Source: Colwellia demingiae (GTDB lineage Bacteria > Pseudomonadota > Gammaproteobacteria > Enterobacterales > Alteromonadaceae). From it: a stretch of DNA of 64,000 bases. The stretch covers positions 1 through 64,000 of the forward strand of contig NZ_VOLT01000010.1 of NCBI RefSeq assembly GCF_007954275.1, written 5' to 3'. The notes beneath the pieces are model-generated. The model was not told where the DNA came from. It did no database searches and saw only the letters and a list, made by a program, of their open reading frames with translations. How positions within the stretch are numbered: the first letter of the stretch is position 1; every line of letters begins with the position of its first letter. The position numbers were made by a program, and so were the translations under genes. Of this stretch, positions 33,807 through 41,499 are shown piece by piece.

Positions 33807-33891
33807 TGGTACCGCAAGACGGACTTGAACCGTCACTTCTTTCGAAATCGGATTTTGAATCCGACGTGTCTACCAATTCCACCACTGCGGC
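33807..33891 (-). tRNA. tRNA-Leu(CAA), intact
   Basis: 85 nt with encoded CCA. Acceptor stem GCCGCAG / TTGCGGT, discriminator A; anticodon stem TCGGA / TCCGA with the loop TTCAAAA, so the anticodon is CAA (reads UUG). The class II variable arm (TTTCGAAAGAAGT) confirms Leu. The only full copy here. Its anticodon loop is the attachment core. Confidence 0.95.
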
Positions 33892-34011
33892 AAAGGACTG
33901 TAGAAATTTTTGCTAATTAGCAAAGAAGTAATTTTTCACTTAAAAAGTTATTTCTTTGTAAACTATTTTCGTCTAACTATCTTACTTAATCACGACTAAA
34001 TAAAATTTTTT

Positions 34012-34030
34012 CTTTGCAAATCTTTGCAAG
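34012..34030 (+). other. Paired CTTTGCAA repeats, candidate right arm-type sites
   Basis: CTTTGCAAA and CTTTGCAAG, 10 bp apart, in the same orientation as the left pair at 2992-3011. They lie between the intact tRNA and the outer right core, which supports 34086-34094 as the true island end. Apart from these repeats, the tRNA remnant and the tRNA leader, the 33892-34325 gap shows no gene. Confidence 0.45.
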
Positions 34031-34085
34031 GGCATAATTCGTCGCCAGACTATTAAAATTAAGCATCTACGTGTAGGCGCTCTAA

Positions 34086-34125
34086 ATTTTGAATCCGACG
34101 TGTCTACCAATTCCACCACTGCGGC
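34086..34125 (-). pseudogene. 5' half of tRNA-Leu, right attachment site (attR)
   Basis: ATTTTGAATCCGACGTGTCTACC through CTGCGGC is identical to the 5' half of the intact tRNA (33852-33891), while the left side (GGCGCTCTAA) differs. The next ~80 bases also resemble the leader of the intact tRNA but diverge, so this is the original chromosomal promoter side. Together with 2884-2937 it would rebuild one complete tRNA-Leu. Confidence 0.85.
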
Positions 34126-34325
34126 AAAGGACTGTAGTATGTTTTGCAATTTGCAAAGAATTGAGTTTTCATTTAAAAATTAAATTCTTTATAAACTTTT
34201 TTCTTTTGAACTTTAGCTACAAGCTAAAGATGGGGGCATTATACGAAACTTATTCCAGTAAGCAACAAGTTTTTCATGCCTTCACGACACTTAGTCATCA
34301 AGTGTCGTTTATTTGTGCAATCATC

Positions 34326-34946
34326 TTACATTTTGTGGGCATCTAAAAAGATATCAACAGCCTTACTCACTTGATAAGTGATCTCTTCATCGCTGGCTTT
34401 TTTATCTGGCAATAATAAGCTGCGGGTATGGAGCGGCCCTTTCGCCATTTCCATTAACATTTGCGCACTAAAATGACAGTTTTCAATTTTTAAAATCTTT
34501 TGCTCGGTCAACCACGTTAAATAATCAACTAAAGGCAATATGCCAGTCATTGGTCCATTTTTATATATCATTTCACCCAATTCAGGAAACTTCACTACTT
34601 GCTGAACGACTAAACGAAATAGTGACATTAACTCTGGTGATAACATACCTACCACAAACTTAAAGCATACTTGGTTGAGTGCTTCTTTTGCTCCAAGATC
34701 GCGATTTATTGAGGTTAAAATTTCAGACTGTGCTTTTACTTGCCTTTGAATAACAGCCATCAACAAACCGTGCTTATTTCCAAACTCATTGTAGATAGAA
34801 CGTCTTGAGCCGCCTGCTTCATTAATGATCATTGCTAAAGACGTTTCATCAAAACCTAGATTATAAAAAAGATTTTGTGCTGCATCTAAAATCAATAGAC
34901 CCCTTGGACTGAGTTTTGTTATGTCTATACTGCTGTCTTTAACCAT
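34326..34946 (-). CDS. TetR-family repressor of the RND pump
   Basis: 206 aa from the ATG at 34946 (MVKDSSIDITKL, with GGA seven bases before); a longer TTG opening would run into the operator. HTH: AAQNLFYNLGFDETSLAMII, then GGSRRSIYNEFGNKHGLL. The C-terminal ligand-binding part is unremarkable. It is divergent from the efflux operon and probably represses it and itself through the two palindromes at 34983-35023. Confidence 0.9.
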   Translation of the reverse strand: MVKDSSIDITKLSPRGLLILDAAQNLFYNLGFDETSLAMIINEAGGSRRSIYNEFGNKHGLLMAVIQRQVKAQSEILTSINRDLGAKEALNQVCFKFVVGMLSPELMSLFRLVVQQVVKFPELGEMIYKNGPMTGILPLVDYLTWLTEQKILKIENCHFSAQMLMEMAKGPLHTRSLLLPDKKASDEEITYQVSKAVDIFLDAHKM

Positions 34947-34982
34947 GAGATTGTCCGTAATTGTAACTATATTGTTGACTTT

Positions 34983-35023
34983 GGTACTACATAGTACCAA
35001 AATATACGGTACTGACTAGTACC
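34983..35023. promoter_or_regulatory. Two TetR-type operators
   Basis: GGTACTACATAGTACC at 34983-34998 and GGTACTGACTAGTACC at 35008-35023: the same 6-bp arms around 4-base spacers, 25 bp apart, between the divergent repressor and pump genes. This is the form expected for TetR-family binding sites. Confidence 0.8.
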
Positions 35024-35108
35024 AATTGTACAGATCAGCAAAATTGAACTTTACTGACAGGGACATCCCTGCACTTTTGTCTAGTCAAAAGAAACTGAAG
35101 GAACACGT

Positions 35109-36209
35109 ATGCGCGCGCTCTCATTTATATTTATTGCTCTGATACTCGCTGGGTGTAATGAACCTGCTAAAGAGATTACTAAACCAATTCGTCCAATCAT
35201 GTGGACCAAAGTAGAAATATCTCCGTTTGAACAAATTCGCACCTTGTCTGGTATTGTTGCCCCTGTTGAAGCAACTAAATTGAGCTTTGAAGTGCAAGGA
35301 AAAATTCAAACCATTGAGGTGAATCTTGGTAATGAAGTGGTTAAAGGTCAAGAGCTAGCGCGCTTAAACCAACGTAGTTTTAACTTGGGACTTCAGTCTG
35401 CACAAGCGCAATACCAACAAGCCAAAGCAACATTAATTGATGCCAGAAATAGCCATAGACGATACGAACAATTACTTAAGCAAGGCGTAGTGTCACAATC
35501 AGGCTTTGATAATGCTAAGGCTACTTATGATGCCAGTAAAAGTGCTGCTGATGTTGCACAAGCACAATTGGATATTGCCAGTAAAAATTTGCAAGACAGT
35601 ATTTTATTAGCCCCTTATGATGGCATTATTACCAAACGTTTATTTGAGCCTTCCCAGCAAATATCCGCAGGACAATCTCTCTTTGAAATTGAAGGTAAAC
35701 ATGGTCTTGAAGTTCATGTCATGGTACCTGAAACGCTCATTCGTGAGTTAAGACAGCTTTCTATTCTCCCTATCCATTTTCCGGTTTTACCTGAATTAAC
35801 GATGCAAGGTCAAATTACCGAAATTGGCACTCGTGCTGAATTTGCTAATGCTTTCCCGGTTACGGCAGTACTAGAAGGTGATAATCCTTTACTGCGTGCA
35901 GGTATGACAGCTGAGGTGGATTTTTCTTTTTCTGGTACAGGAAGAACAGGCCATACAGGTGATGTTTTTCGTATCCCTGCCACTGCGCTAAGTGCAGGAT
36001 TAGAGCAAAAAGCTTATGTTTTTGTTTATAACCCTGACAGCCAACAAGTGATTAAAACCCAGGTACAAACAGAAAACATTTTCAAAAATGAAGTGTTCAT
36101 TTCATCCGGCTTAAAACAAGGTGATATTATTGCTACCGCCGGTGTTGCCTTTTTGCGTGATGGTCAACAGGTCAGTTTGACTGATAATAACATTCAGCGT
36201 TTTAACTAA
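35109..36209 (+). CDS. RND efflux membrane fusion lipoprotein
   Basis: 366 aa periplasmic adaptor that links the inner-membrane pump to an outer-membrane channel. Lipobox LILAGC with Cys at residue 16 anchors it to the membrane. Then GKIQTIEVNLGNEVVKGQEL (lipoyl half), an alpha-hairpin (about 90-160), and a beta-barrel part (LAPYDGIITKRLFEPSQQIS). Followed 20 bases later by the pump gene. No outer-membrane factor is in this operon. Confidence 0.92.
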   Translation: MRALSFIFIALILAGCNEPAKEITKPIRPIMWTKVEISPFEQIRTLSGIVAPVEATKLSFEVQGKIQTIEVNLGNEVVKGQELARLNQRSFNLGLQSAQAQYQQAKATLIDARNSHRRYEQLLKQGVVSQSGFDNAKATYDASKSAADVAQAQLDIASKNLQDSILLAPYDGIITKRLFEPSQQISAGQSLFEIEGKHGLEVHVMVPETLIRELRQLSILPIHFPVLPELTMQGQITEIGTRAEFANAFPVTAVLEGDNPLLRAGMTAEVDFSFSGTGRTGHTGDVFRIPATALSAGLEQKAYVFVYNPDSQQVIKTQVQTENIFKNEVFISSGLKQGDIIATAGVAFLRDGQQVSLTDNNIQRFN

Positions 36210-36228
36210 GTCAGTATTAGGAAGATTA

Positions 36229-39200
36229 ATGAACATTACCCAACTGGCTTTTACTTACCGAAAAAGCGTATTTTTGATTATTGCAGTGTTACTTGTTAAT
36301 GGCCTCTTTGCCTACTTCACTTTACCAGCCCAAGAAGATCCAACGATTACCATTAGTGAGGCGATTGTTAGTACTTCTTTTCCCGGTATGGCGCCCGATA
36401 GAATTGAGCAGTTAATCACTAAAAAACTAGAAGAAGAAATACGAAAGATACCGCAAGTAAAAGAGATAAAATCTAGCTCCGCAACTGGTATATCTATTAT
36501 TCACGTTAAAATTTACGACCGTTATTTTAACCTTGATGATATTTGGCAAAACCTGCGTAATAAAGTAGCAGCAGCACATAATAAAATGCCCTCAGGTACC
36601 CATACTCCTTTTGTTAACGATGAGTTTGGTGATGTATCTGTTGTCACCTTAGCGCTAACCGCTGATGGTTTTGATTTGGGTGAGATGTATGATATTGCTC
36701 AACATATTCGCGATACTTTATATGGCGTCGAAGGTACTAAAAAAATTGAAATATTAGGCCGCCAAGAAGAACGTATTTTTTTAGAAGCATCAAATGCAAA
36801 ACTTGCTCAGTTAGGTATTTCACCTCAATCGCTTATCAATGAATTACAAAAGCAAAATATTGTCCGCTCTGGCGGCGAAGTAAACACGGGTGCTATCAGT
36901 TTTATTGTTGAACCCTCAGGTAATTTCAATAGCTTAGCTGATATTGGTGATACCTATATCAGCATTCCTAATACTGAAGATTTTATCGCATTAAAAGATG
37001 TAGTGACTTTACGTCGTGATTTTATCGACCCACCCGATAAAACCGCTTACTTGAATGGTCAATCAGCGATATTTTTTGCAATTTCGATGTTGCCAGAAAA
37101 CAATCTTTTAGAATACGCCCCGCGTGTATTAAACAAAATCAATGAAATCGAATCAAGTTTACCTATTGGTTATAACCTTGAAATTGCCACTTATCAGGCC
37201 GACCAAGTGGCAAAAACCATTAATGGTGTCTCTGTTAATGTACTGCAAACGTTGGCTATTGTATTAGTGGTTGTGATTCTATTTTTAGGTTTACGTACTG
37301 GTTTGATTGTTGGCGCTATTGTGCCTTTTGTTATGCTAACCACATTAAGCATAATGCAATTTAGTGACATGAAACTCGAACGAATGAGCTTAGCCACTCT
37401 TATTATCTCGCTCGGTTTATTGGTTGATAATGGCATTGTTATCGCTGAAGACTTCAAGCGTCGATTAGAAGATGGTGTAGATCGTTATAACGCCATGTTG
37501 CAAGGTAGCAAAGAGTTAGCAATTCCTTTACTAAGTTCATCTGTGACGACTGTTTTGTTTTTCTTACCACTTATGCTGGCTGAACATGTTGCTGGGGAAT
37601 ATACCCGCTCTATCTCACTGGTTATTCTAATTACCTTACTTACCAGTTGGATATTGGCTTTATGTGTTACCCCGCTACTGTGTTATTTCTTTATTACGCT
37701 ACCTGCAAATAAAGAGTCTACCAGCGAAGAACCAGGTAAGTTTTACCGATATTATGAGACTTTCTTGCATTGGTTACTTAAACATAAAGCCCTGTTTATG
37801 ACTGCGATGTTAGCGCTGTTCATCGGCTCAATACTTTCAATGAAATATGTCGCCAAACAATTTTTTCCTGATTCAGATCGTACCCAAATATTGGTAAATA
37901 TCGATTTACCTAATGGCACTTCATCCACAGAAACCAATCGTCAGATGAAGGATATTTTCACTTGGTTAGACGATGATACACGTTTTGATTTTATTGAGAG
38001 TTACTCTGCTTATGTTGGCTTTAGTGGCCCAAGATTTGTAATGTCGCTTAACCCTGAAGACCCAGCTCAAAATAAGGGTTTCATGGTATTAAACGTTAAA
38101 GATAATACCGATATTAGTGCAACGGTATTAACACTTGATGAGCAAATAGAGCATGATTTCCCCAACGTTTCTGCCCGCGTTAAAAAAATGTTTTTAGGAC
38201 CTTCTGATTCAAGTACCATTAAAATTCAAGTGAAAGGGCCAGATAAAGAAGTTATCTATAAAAAAGCACAACAGATAATGGCTGTTCTGCACGATGTGCC
38301 CAATACGATTGATATACGTACCGATTGGGAAAACCTGATCACTAAAATTGACGTGCAAATTGACCAGCATAGAGCCAAACGTTCAGGCCTTACTTCTGAA
38401 GAAATAGCTCAGGCACTCGATGCTTACTTCTCCGGTTCGAAAATTACTGAATTTCGAGAAGGTGATAATATTATCCCTGTTGTGCTGCGTGCAGAGCAAG
38501 AAGAACGACAAAGCTTAGATAGACTTAGAACCCTAAATATTTATTCCAACAAAACGGGGCAAACGGTGCCCTTGTTCCAAGTAGCTAACTTAGCACCTTA
38601 TAATCAATTTTCTATTATTCACCATGAAGACCTCTTTCGTACCATCAGTATTCAAGCGAGAAATACTGATGTTGCCGCAGAAGACCTTAAGTTGATTATT
38701 GATGCAAAAATTCAAGCTTTAGCGGCTGATTTACCGATAAACCATCGCATTGAATATGATGGTGTGATTAAGGAGTCTCGTGCTGCTCAAAAAGCGTTAG
38801 GTGCTAGCATGCCAATAGTTTTAGGCTTGATATTAATCTTATTAGTGGCACAGTTTAATTCATTTAGACAGGCCGCAGTGATCACCTTAACTATCCCACT
38901 ATCATTTATAGGTGCTGTATTAGGCTTATTTTTGATGCAAGCTCCTTTTGGCTTTATGGTAACCCTAGGGCTATATAGTTTAGCGGGTATTATAATTAAT
39001 AACGCTATTGTGCTCATTGACCGCATTAAAATTGAAATAGCCTCAGGAAAGTCTGACTATCAAGCAGTGGTTGATGCGTGTCTAACACGGTTACGTCCAA
39101 TAGCTATGACCACTATCACTACCGTAATGGGATTATTACCCTTAATCATTGGTAAAGACCCGTTGTTTTACGGTATGGCAAACGTTATTGCTTTTGGTCT

Positions 39201-39291
39201 CGGTATTGGCACCATTTTAACCTTAGCTGTGGTACCAGCACTGTATTGTGGTTTTTATAAAATCACTGATAATCAAGTAGAGTCTGTATAA
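36229..39291 (+). CDS. RND efflux permease (AcrB/MexF family)
   Basis: 1020 aa inner-membrane proton-driven exporter. Twelve spans in two blocks: one N-terminal (FLIIAVLLVNGLFAYF), five or so around 335-490, and the second set around 860-1000. Two periplasmic loops. Marks: FPGMAPDRIEQLITKKLEEE, SLGLLVDNGIVIAEDFKRR in span 4 with the proton-relay Asp residues, and GLYSLAGIIINNAIVLIDRI in the second half. The VDNGIVIAED form is typical of HME/HAE-1 relatives. Substrate unknown. Confidence 0.93.
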   Translation: MNITQLAFTYRKSVFLIIAVLLVNGLFAYFTLPAQEDPTITISEAIVSTSFPGMAPDRIEQLITKKLEEEIRKIPQVKEIKSSSATGISIIHVKIYDRYFNLDDIWQNLRNKVAAAHNKMPSGTHTPFVNDEFGDVSVVTLALTADGFDLGEMYDIAQHIRDTLYGVEGTKKIEILGRQEERIFLEASNAKLAQLGISPQSLINELQKQNIVRSGGEVNTGAISFIVEPSGNFNSLADIGDTYISIPNTEDFIALKDVVTLRRDFIDPPDKTAYLNGQSAIFFAISMLPENNLLEYAPRVLNKINEIESSLPIGYNLEIATYQADQVAKTINGVSVNVLQTLAIVLVVVILFLGLRTGLIVGAIVPFVMLTTLSIMQFSDMKLERMSLATLIISLGLLVDNGIVIAEDFKRRLEDGVDRYNAMLQGSKELAIPLLSSSVTTVLFFLPLMLAEHVAGEYTRSISLVILITLLTSWILALCVTPLLCYFFITLPANKESTSEEPGKFYRYYETFLHWLLKHKALFMTAMLALFIGSILSMKYVAKQFFPDSDRTQILVNIDLPNGTSSTETNRQMKDIFTWLDDDTRFDFIESYSAYVGFSGPRFVMSLNPEDPAQNKGFMVLNVKDNTDISATVLTLDEQIEHDFPNVSARVKKMFLGPSDSSTIKIQVKGPDKEVIYKKAQQIMAVLHDVPNTIDIRTDWENLITKIDVQIDQHRAKRSGLTSEEIAQALDAYFSGSKITEFREGDNIIPVVLRAEQEERQSLDRLRTLNIYSNKTGQTVPLFQVANLAPYNQFSIIHHEDLFRTISIQARNTDVAAEDLKLIIDAKIQALAADLPINHRIEYDGVIKESRAAQKALGASMPIVLGLILILLVAQFNSFRQAAVITLTIPLSFIGAVLGLFLMQAPFGFMVTLGLYSLAGIIINNAIVLIDRIKIEIASGKSDYQAVVDACLTRLRPIAMTTITTVMGLLPLIIGKDPLFYGMANVIAFGLGIGTILTLAVVPALYCGFYKITDNQVESV

Positions 39292-39334
39292 CTTAGCCTA
39301 ATAACAAGCCCTCAGCTTGCTTTACCTATGACAC

Positions 39335-39374
39335 AAAAAAGCCAATTTTCTCTGACGAGGAAGTTGGCTTTTTA
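39335..39374 (+). terminator. Terminator of the RND operon
   Basis: AAAAAGCCAACTT-type stem (AAAAAAGCCAA / TTGGCTTTTTA) with an ~18-base loop, 44 bases after the pump stop, ending in a T-tract. Confidence 0.85.
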
Positions 39375-39524
39375 TTTAATGTCTGCCTCCGGTATATTAA
39401 TCCCATTTATATCCGTTGCTTTACGCTAACTAACAGGGATACTCAATTAAGATAAACTTTGTTAAACTGCTGACATTATTTTACGCCATTCTTGCGCGTA
39501 AAGACTCAATATAAAGAAGATTAA

Positions 39525-40025
39525 ATGACTGATACTACCTCTGTAAATTTTCCTCGAGCTGGCTTTAGACGCCGCTTCGGCTCATGGATTTATGATCTAT
39601 TAATTATCATCGCTATATTTATGCTTTCAGGCTACGTATGCGTAGCGCTTTTTGTTGCTTTAGATGCAATGGAGTTAATTTCAATTGCCAGAAGTGGCTT
39701 TGGTATTGACTGGAATGCCACACATCTTGCTTATAAAGTTGCCTTTAATTTTTGGTGTGTTGCTTGGGTTTGTCTGTTTTTTATTTACTTTTGGTCTAAA
39801 AAAGGCCAAACATTAGGTATGAGAGCATGGCGTTTACGTTTACAAAACCATGATGGTTCACTACTTAGCAAAACAACGGCAATTAAACGTTTATTACCAA
39901 CGTTATTGGGTTTAGGTAATATTTGGGTTATTTTTGATAGAAAAAACAAACTCAGTTTACAAGATAGAGTTACCAATACTGAAGTGGTGCTATTATCACT
40001 TGAAGCAAATAGAGGCCGCTTATAA
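39525..40025 (+). CDS. RDD family membrane protein
   Basis: 166 aa. RDD signature: FRRRFGSWIYDLLII (first span with Arg and Asp), a second span near 60-80 with VAWVCLFFIYF, then KGQTLGMRAWRLRL and IKRLLPTLLGLGNIWVIFD. Family function is not settled (some are Na+/H+ antiporters). Single gene between the RND operon and convergent lptG. Confidence 0.88.
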   Translation: MTDTTSVNFPRAGFRRRFGSWIYDLLIIIAIFMLSGYVCVALFVALDAMELISIARSGFGIDWNATHLAYKVAFNFWCVAWVCLFFIYFWSKKGQTLGMRAWRLRLQNHDGSLLSKTTAIKRLLPTLLGLGNIWVIFDRKNKLSLQDRVTNTEVVLLSLEANRGRL

Positions 40026-40163
40026 ACGCTACTTTATTGAGCTAAATGTATAGCTGTTAATAGTGCTACTCCTCAAGTGAATAGTGCCATTAACAGCGTG
40101 TGGTATATTTGGCTATTTACTACCCTTGTTAATATTAAGTCGTCTTAAAAATCTTAGAAAAAA

Positions 40164-41231
40164 CTAAGCAGTTTTCTTCCCAATAAAATACCAAGCAATA
40201 CCAACAAAGAACAAACTCGGCATCATAGCCCCAAGTATTGGTGGTAATTGATAGACCAAACTCAATGATCCTAATACTTCATTACTAATAAAAAATAGAA
40301 TGCCCGTAAAGACGCCCATCATAATGCGCGCGCCCATCGACACTGAACGTAAAGGACCAAAAATAAAAGAAAGTGCCACTAAAAGCATTACCGCAACAGT
40401 TAATGGCTGCATTATTTTTCGCCAAAAAGCTAGCTTATAACGACTAGGATCTTGTTCATTCGCTTCTAAGTAATCTAAGTAATCAATCAAGCCTCTTAAA
40501 GAAAGTGACTCAGGGGTAACGGTTACTACGCCAAGCTTTTTCGGTGTTAGCGAGGAGTTCCAAATTTTTTGACTATGGCTTTTAATGATAATTTCTTTAT
40601 CAGTTAAGGAAAACTCCTCAACATCAGTCAATAACCAGCTTTTATCTTGATAAATTGCACTTTTCGCCGAGAGCCAACTATCAATTTTTAATTCATCATT
40701 GAAGCCATAAATTTGTACTTTCTTTAATTGACCTCTGTCCAGCACTTCACCAATATTAACAAAGTAATCACCATCTTTAGCCCAAACACCATTTTTAGCG
40801 GCAATTAAACTTCCTCCTGAAATTGCTTGAGCGCGTATTTCACGCGCTTTCGCCTCACCACTTGGCGCCAACCATTCACCAATGGCCATACTAACGATAA
40901 TCAATAAAACAGCCGTTTTCATCACCGACTTAATAATATCTAATCGCGATAAACCTGCGGCTTGCATTACAATGAGTTCACTATTACTTGCTAACATGCC
41001 GATACCAATTAAGCCGCCAATAAGTGCTGACATAGGGAAAAATACTTCCACATCGCGTGGCACGGCATAAAGCACATATAATGCGGCATGGGCTAGATCA
41101 TAATTACCTCGACCTATAGCGCGCATTTGCTCAACAAACTTAATAATGCCACTGACACTAACAAAAACAGCCAAGGTAATAAAAGTAGTAGAGGCAATAA
41201 CACGACCAATATAAAAATCAATAATGCGCAT
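40164..41231 (-). CDS. lptG: LPS export ABC permease LptG
   Basis: 355 aa, six-span permease of the LptB2FG complex that extracts lipopolysaccharide from the inner membrane. Marks: FVSVSGIIKFVEQMRAIG, LIGIGMLASNSELIVMQAAG (coupling helix region), MAIGEWLAPSGE, a periplasmic jellyroll and SFIFGPLRSVSMGARIM. Normal length. The start ATG overlaps a TAA (TAATG) of an upstream 44-codon frame instead of lptF itself, because the region is triplicated (see 41231-41499). Confidence 0.96.
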   Translation of the reverse strand: MRIIDFYIGRVIASTTFITLAVFVSVSGIIKFVEQMRAIGRGNYDLAHAALYVLYAVPRDVEVFFPMSALIGGLIGIGMLASNSELIVMQAAGLSRLDIIKSVMKTAVLLIIVSMAIGEWLAPSGEAKAREIRAQAISGGSLIAAKNGVWAKDGDYFVNIGEVLDRGQLKKVQIYGFNDELKIDSWLSAKSAIYQDKSWLLTDVEEFSLTDKEIIIKSHSQKIWNSSLTPKKLGVVTVTPESLSLRGLIDYLDYLEANEQDPSRYKLAFWRKIMQPLTVAVMLLVALSFIFGPLRSVSMGARIMMGVFTGILFFISNEVLGSLSLVYQLPPILGAMMPSLFFVGIAWYFIGKKTA

Positions 41232-41365
41232 TAATCACCCTTAACTTGTTCAAAAAATCTCACCACACCACTCACACAGCTACCGACAAAAACAGCCAAG
41301 GTAATAAAAGTAGTAGAGGCACTATGATGAGTAAAGCGACCAATATAAAAATCAATAATGCGCAT
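41231..41365 (-). CDS. 44-codon frame, tandem copy of the lptG start (copy 2)
   Basis: Starts MRIIDFYIGRFTHHSASTTF and ends VVRFFEQVKGD; it matches the first ~36 residues of LptG (shared MRIIDFYIGR, ASTTFITLAVFV, then FxEQ). Its stop and the lptG start share TAATG. Same 135-base length as copy 3. One predicted membrane span. Too short for usual gene calls. It may be a leftover of tandem duplication kept in frame for translational coupling, or a small membrane protein. Confidence 0.55.
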   Translation of the reverse strand: MRIIDFYIGRFTHHSASTTFITLAVFVGSCVSGVVRFFEQVKGD

Positions 41366-41499
41366 TAATTGCCCTTAACTTGTTCAATAAATCTAATGAC
41401 AACACTCAAGCAGCTACCGATAAAAACAGCGAGTGTAATGAAAGTCGTTGAGGCACTATGATAAGTAAAGCGACCAATATAAAAATCAATAATGCGCAT
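41365..41499 (-). CDS. 44-codon frame, tandem copy of the lptG start (copy 3)
   Basis: Starts MRIIDFYIGRFTYHSASTTF and ends VIRFIEQVKGN, the same length as copy 2 and about three-quarters identical. Its ATG overlaps the lptF stop (TAATG), and its stop overlaps the copy-2 start. Substitutions between copies are mostly conservative (H/Y, V/I, D/N), which fits drift under some coding constraint. Expressed only if ribosomes reinitiate along the chain. Confidence 0.55.
   Translation of the reverse strand: MRIIDFYIGRFTYHSASTTFITLAVFIGSCLSVVIRFIEQVKGN

Larger units (their letters stand above)
2929..34094. mobile_element. ~31.2-kb tRNA-Leu(CAA) genomic island
   Basis: Bounded by ATTTTGAAT at 2929-2937 and 34086-34094, each attached to a complementary half of one tRNA-Leu. 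The third core copy, at 33852-33860, lies in an intact tRNA-Leu near the right end. An integrase gene lies 104 bases inside the left core, and matching CTTTGCAA(A/G) pairs lie 55-83 bases inside both outer cores. Contents are accessory: restriction, HNH and HEPN nucleases, AAA ATPases, recombinases, umuDC. Many genes are unrecognised and AT-rich. No relaxase, coupling protein or type IV secretion genes are present, so it is mobilisable at most. The inner alternative boundary is 33860. Confidence 0.85.

Noticed and set aside
2884-34125. Conjugative element (ICE)
   Set aside because: No relaxase, coupling protein or type IV secretion genes among the island genes.
34089-34346. Plus-strand 85-codon frame over the right tRNA half
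   Set aside because: It begins inside the tRNA remnant and has no ribosome site.
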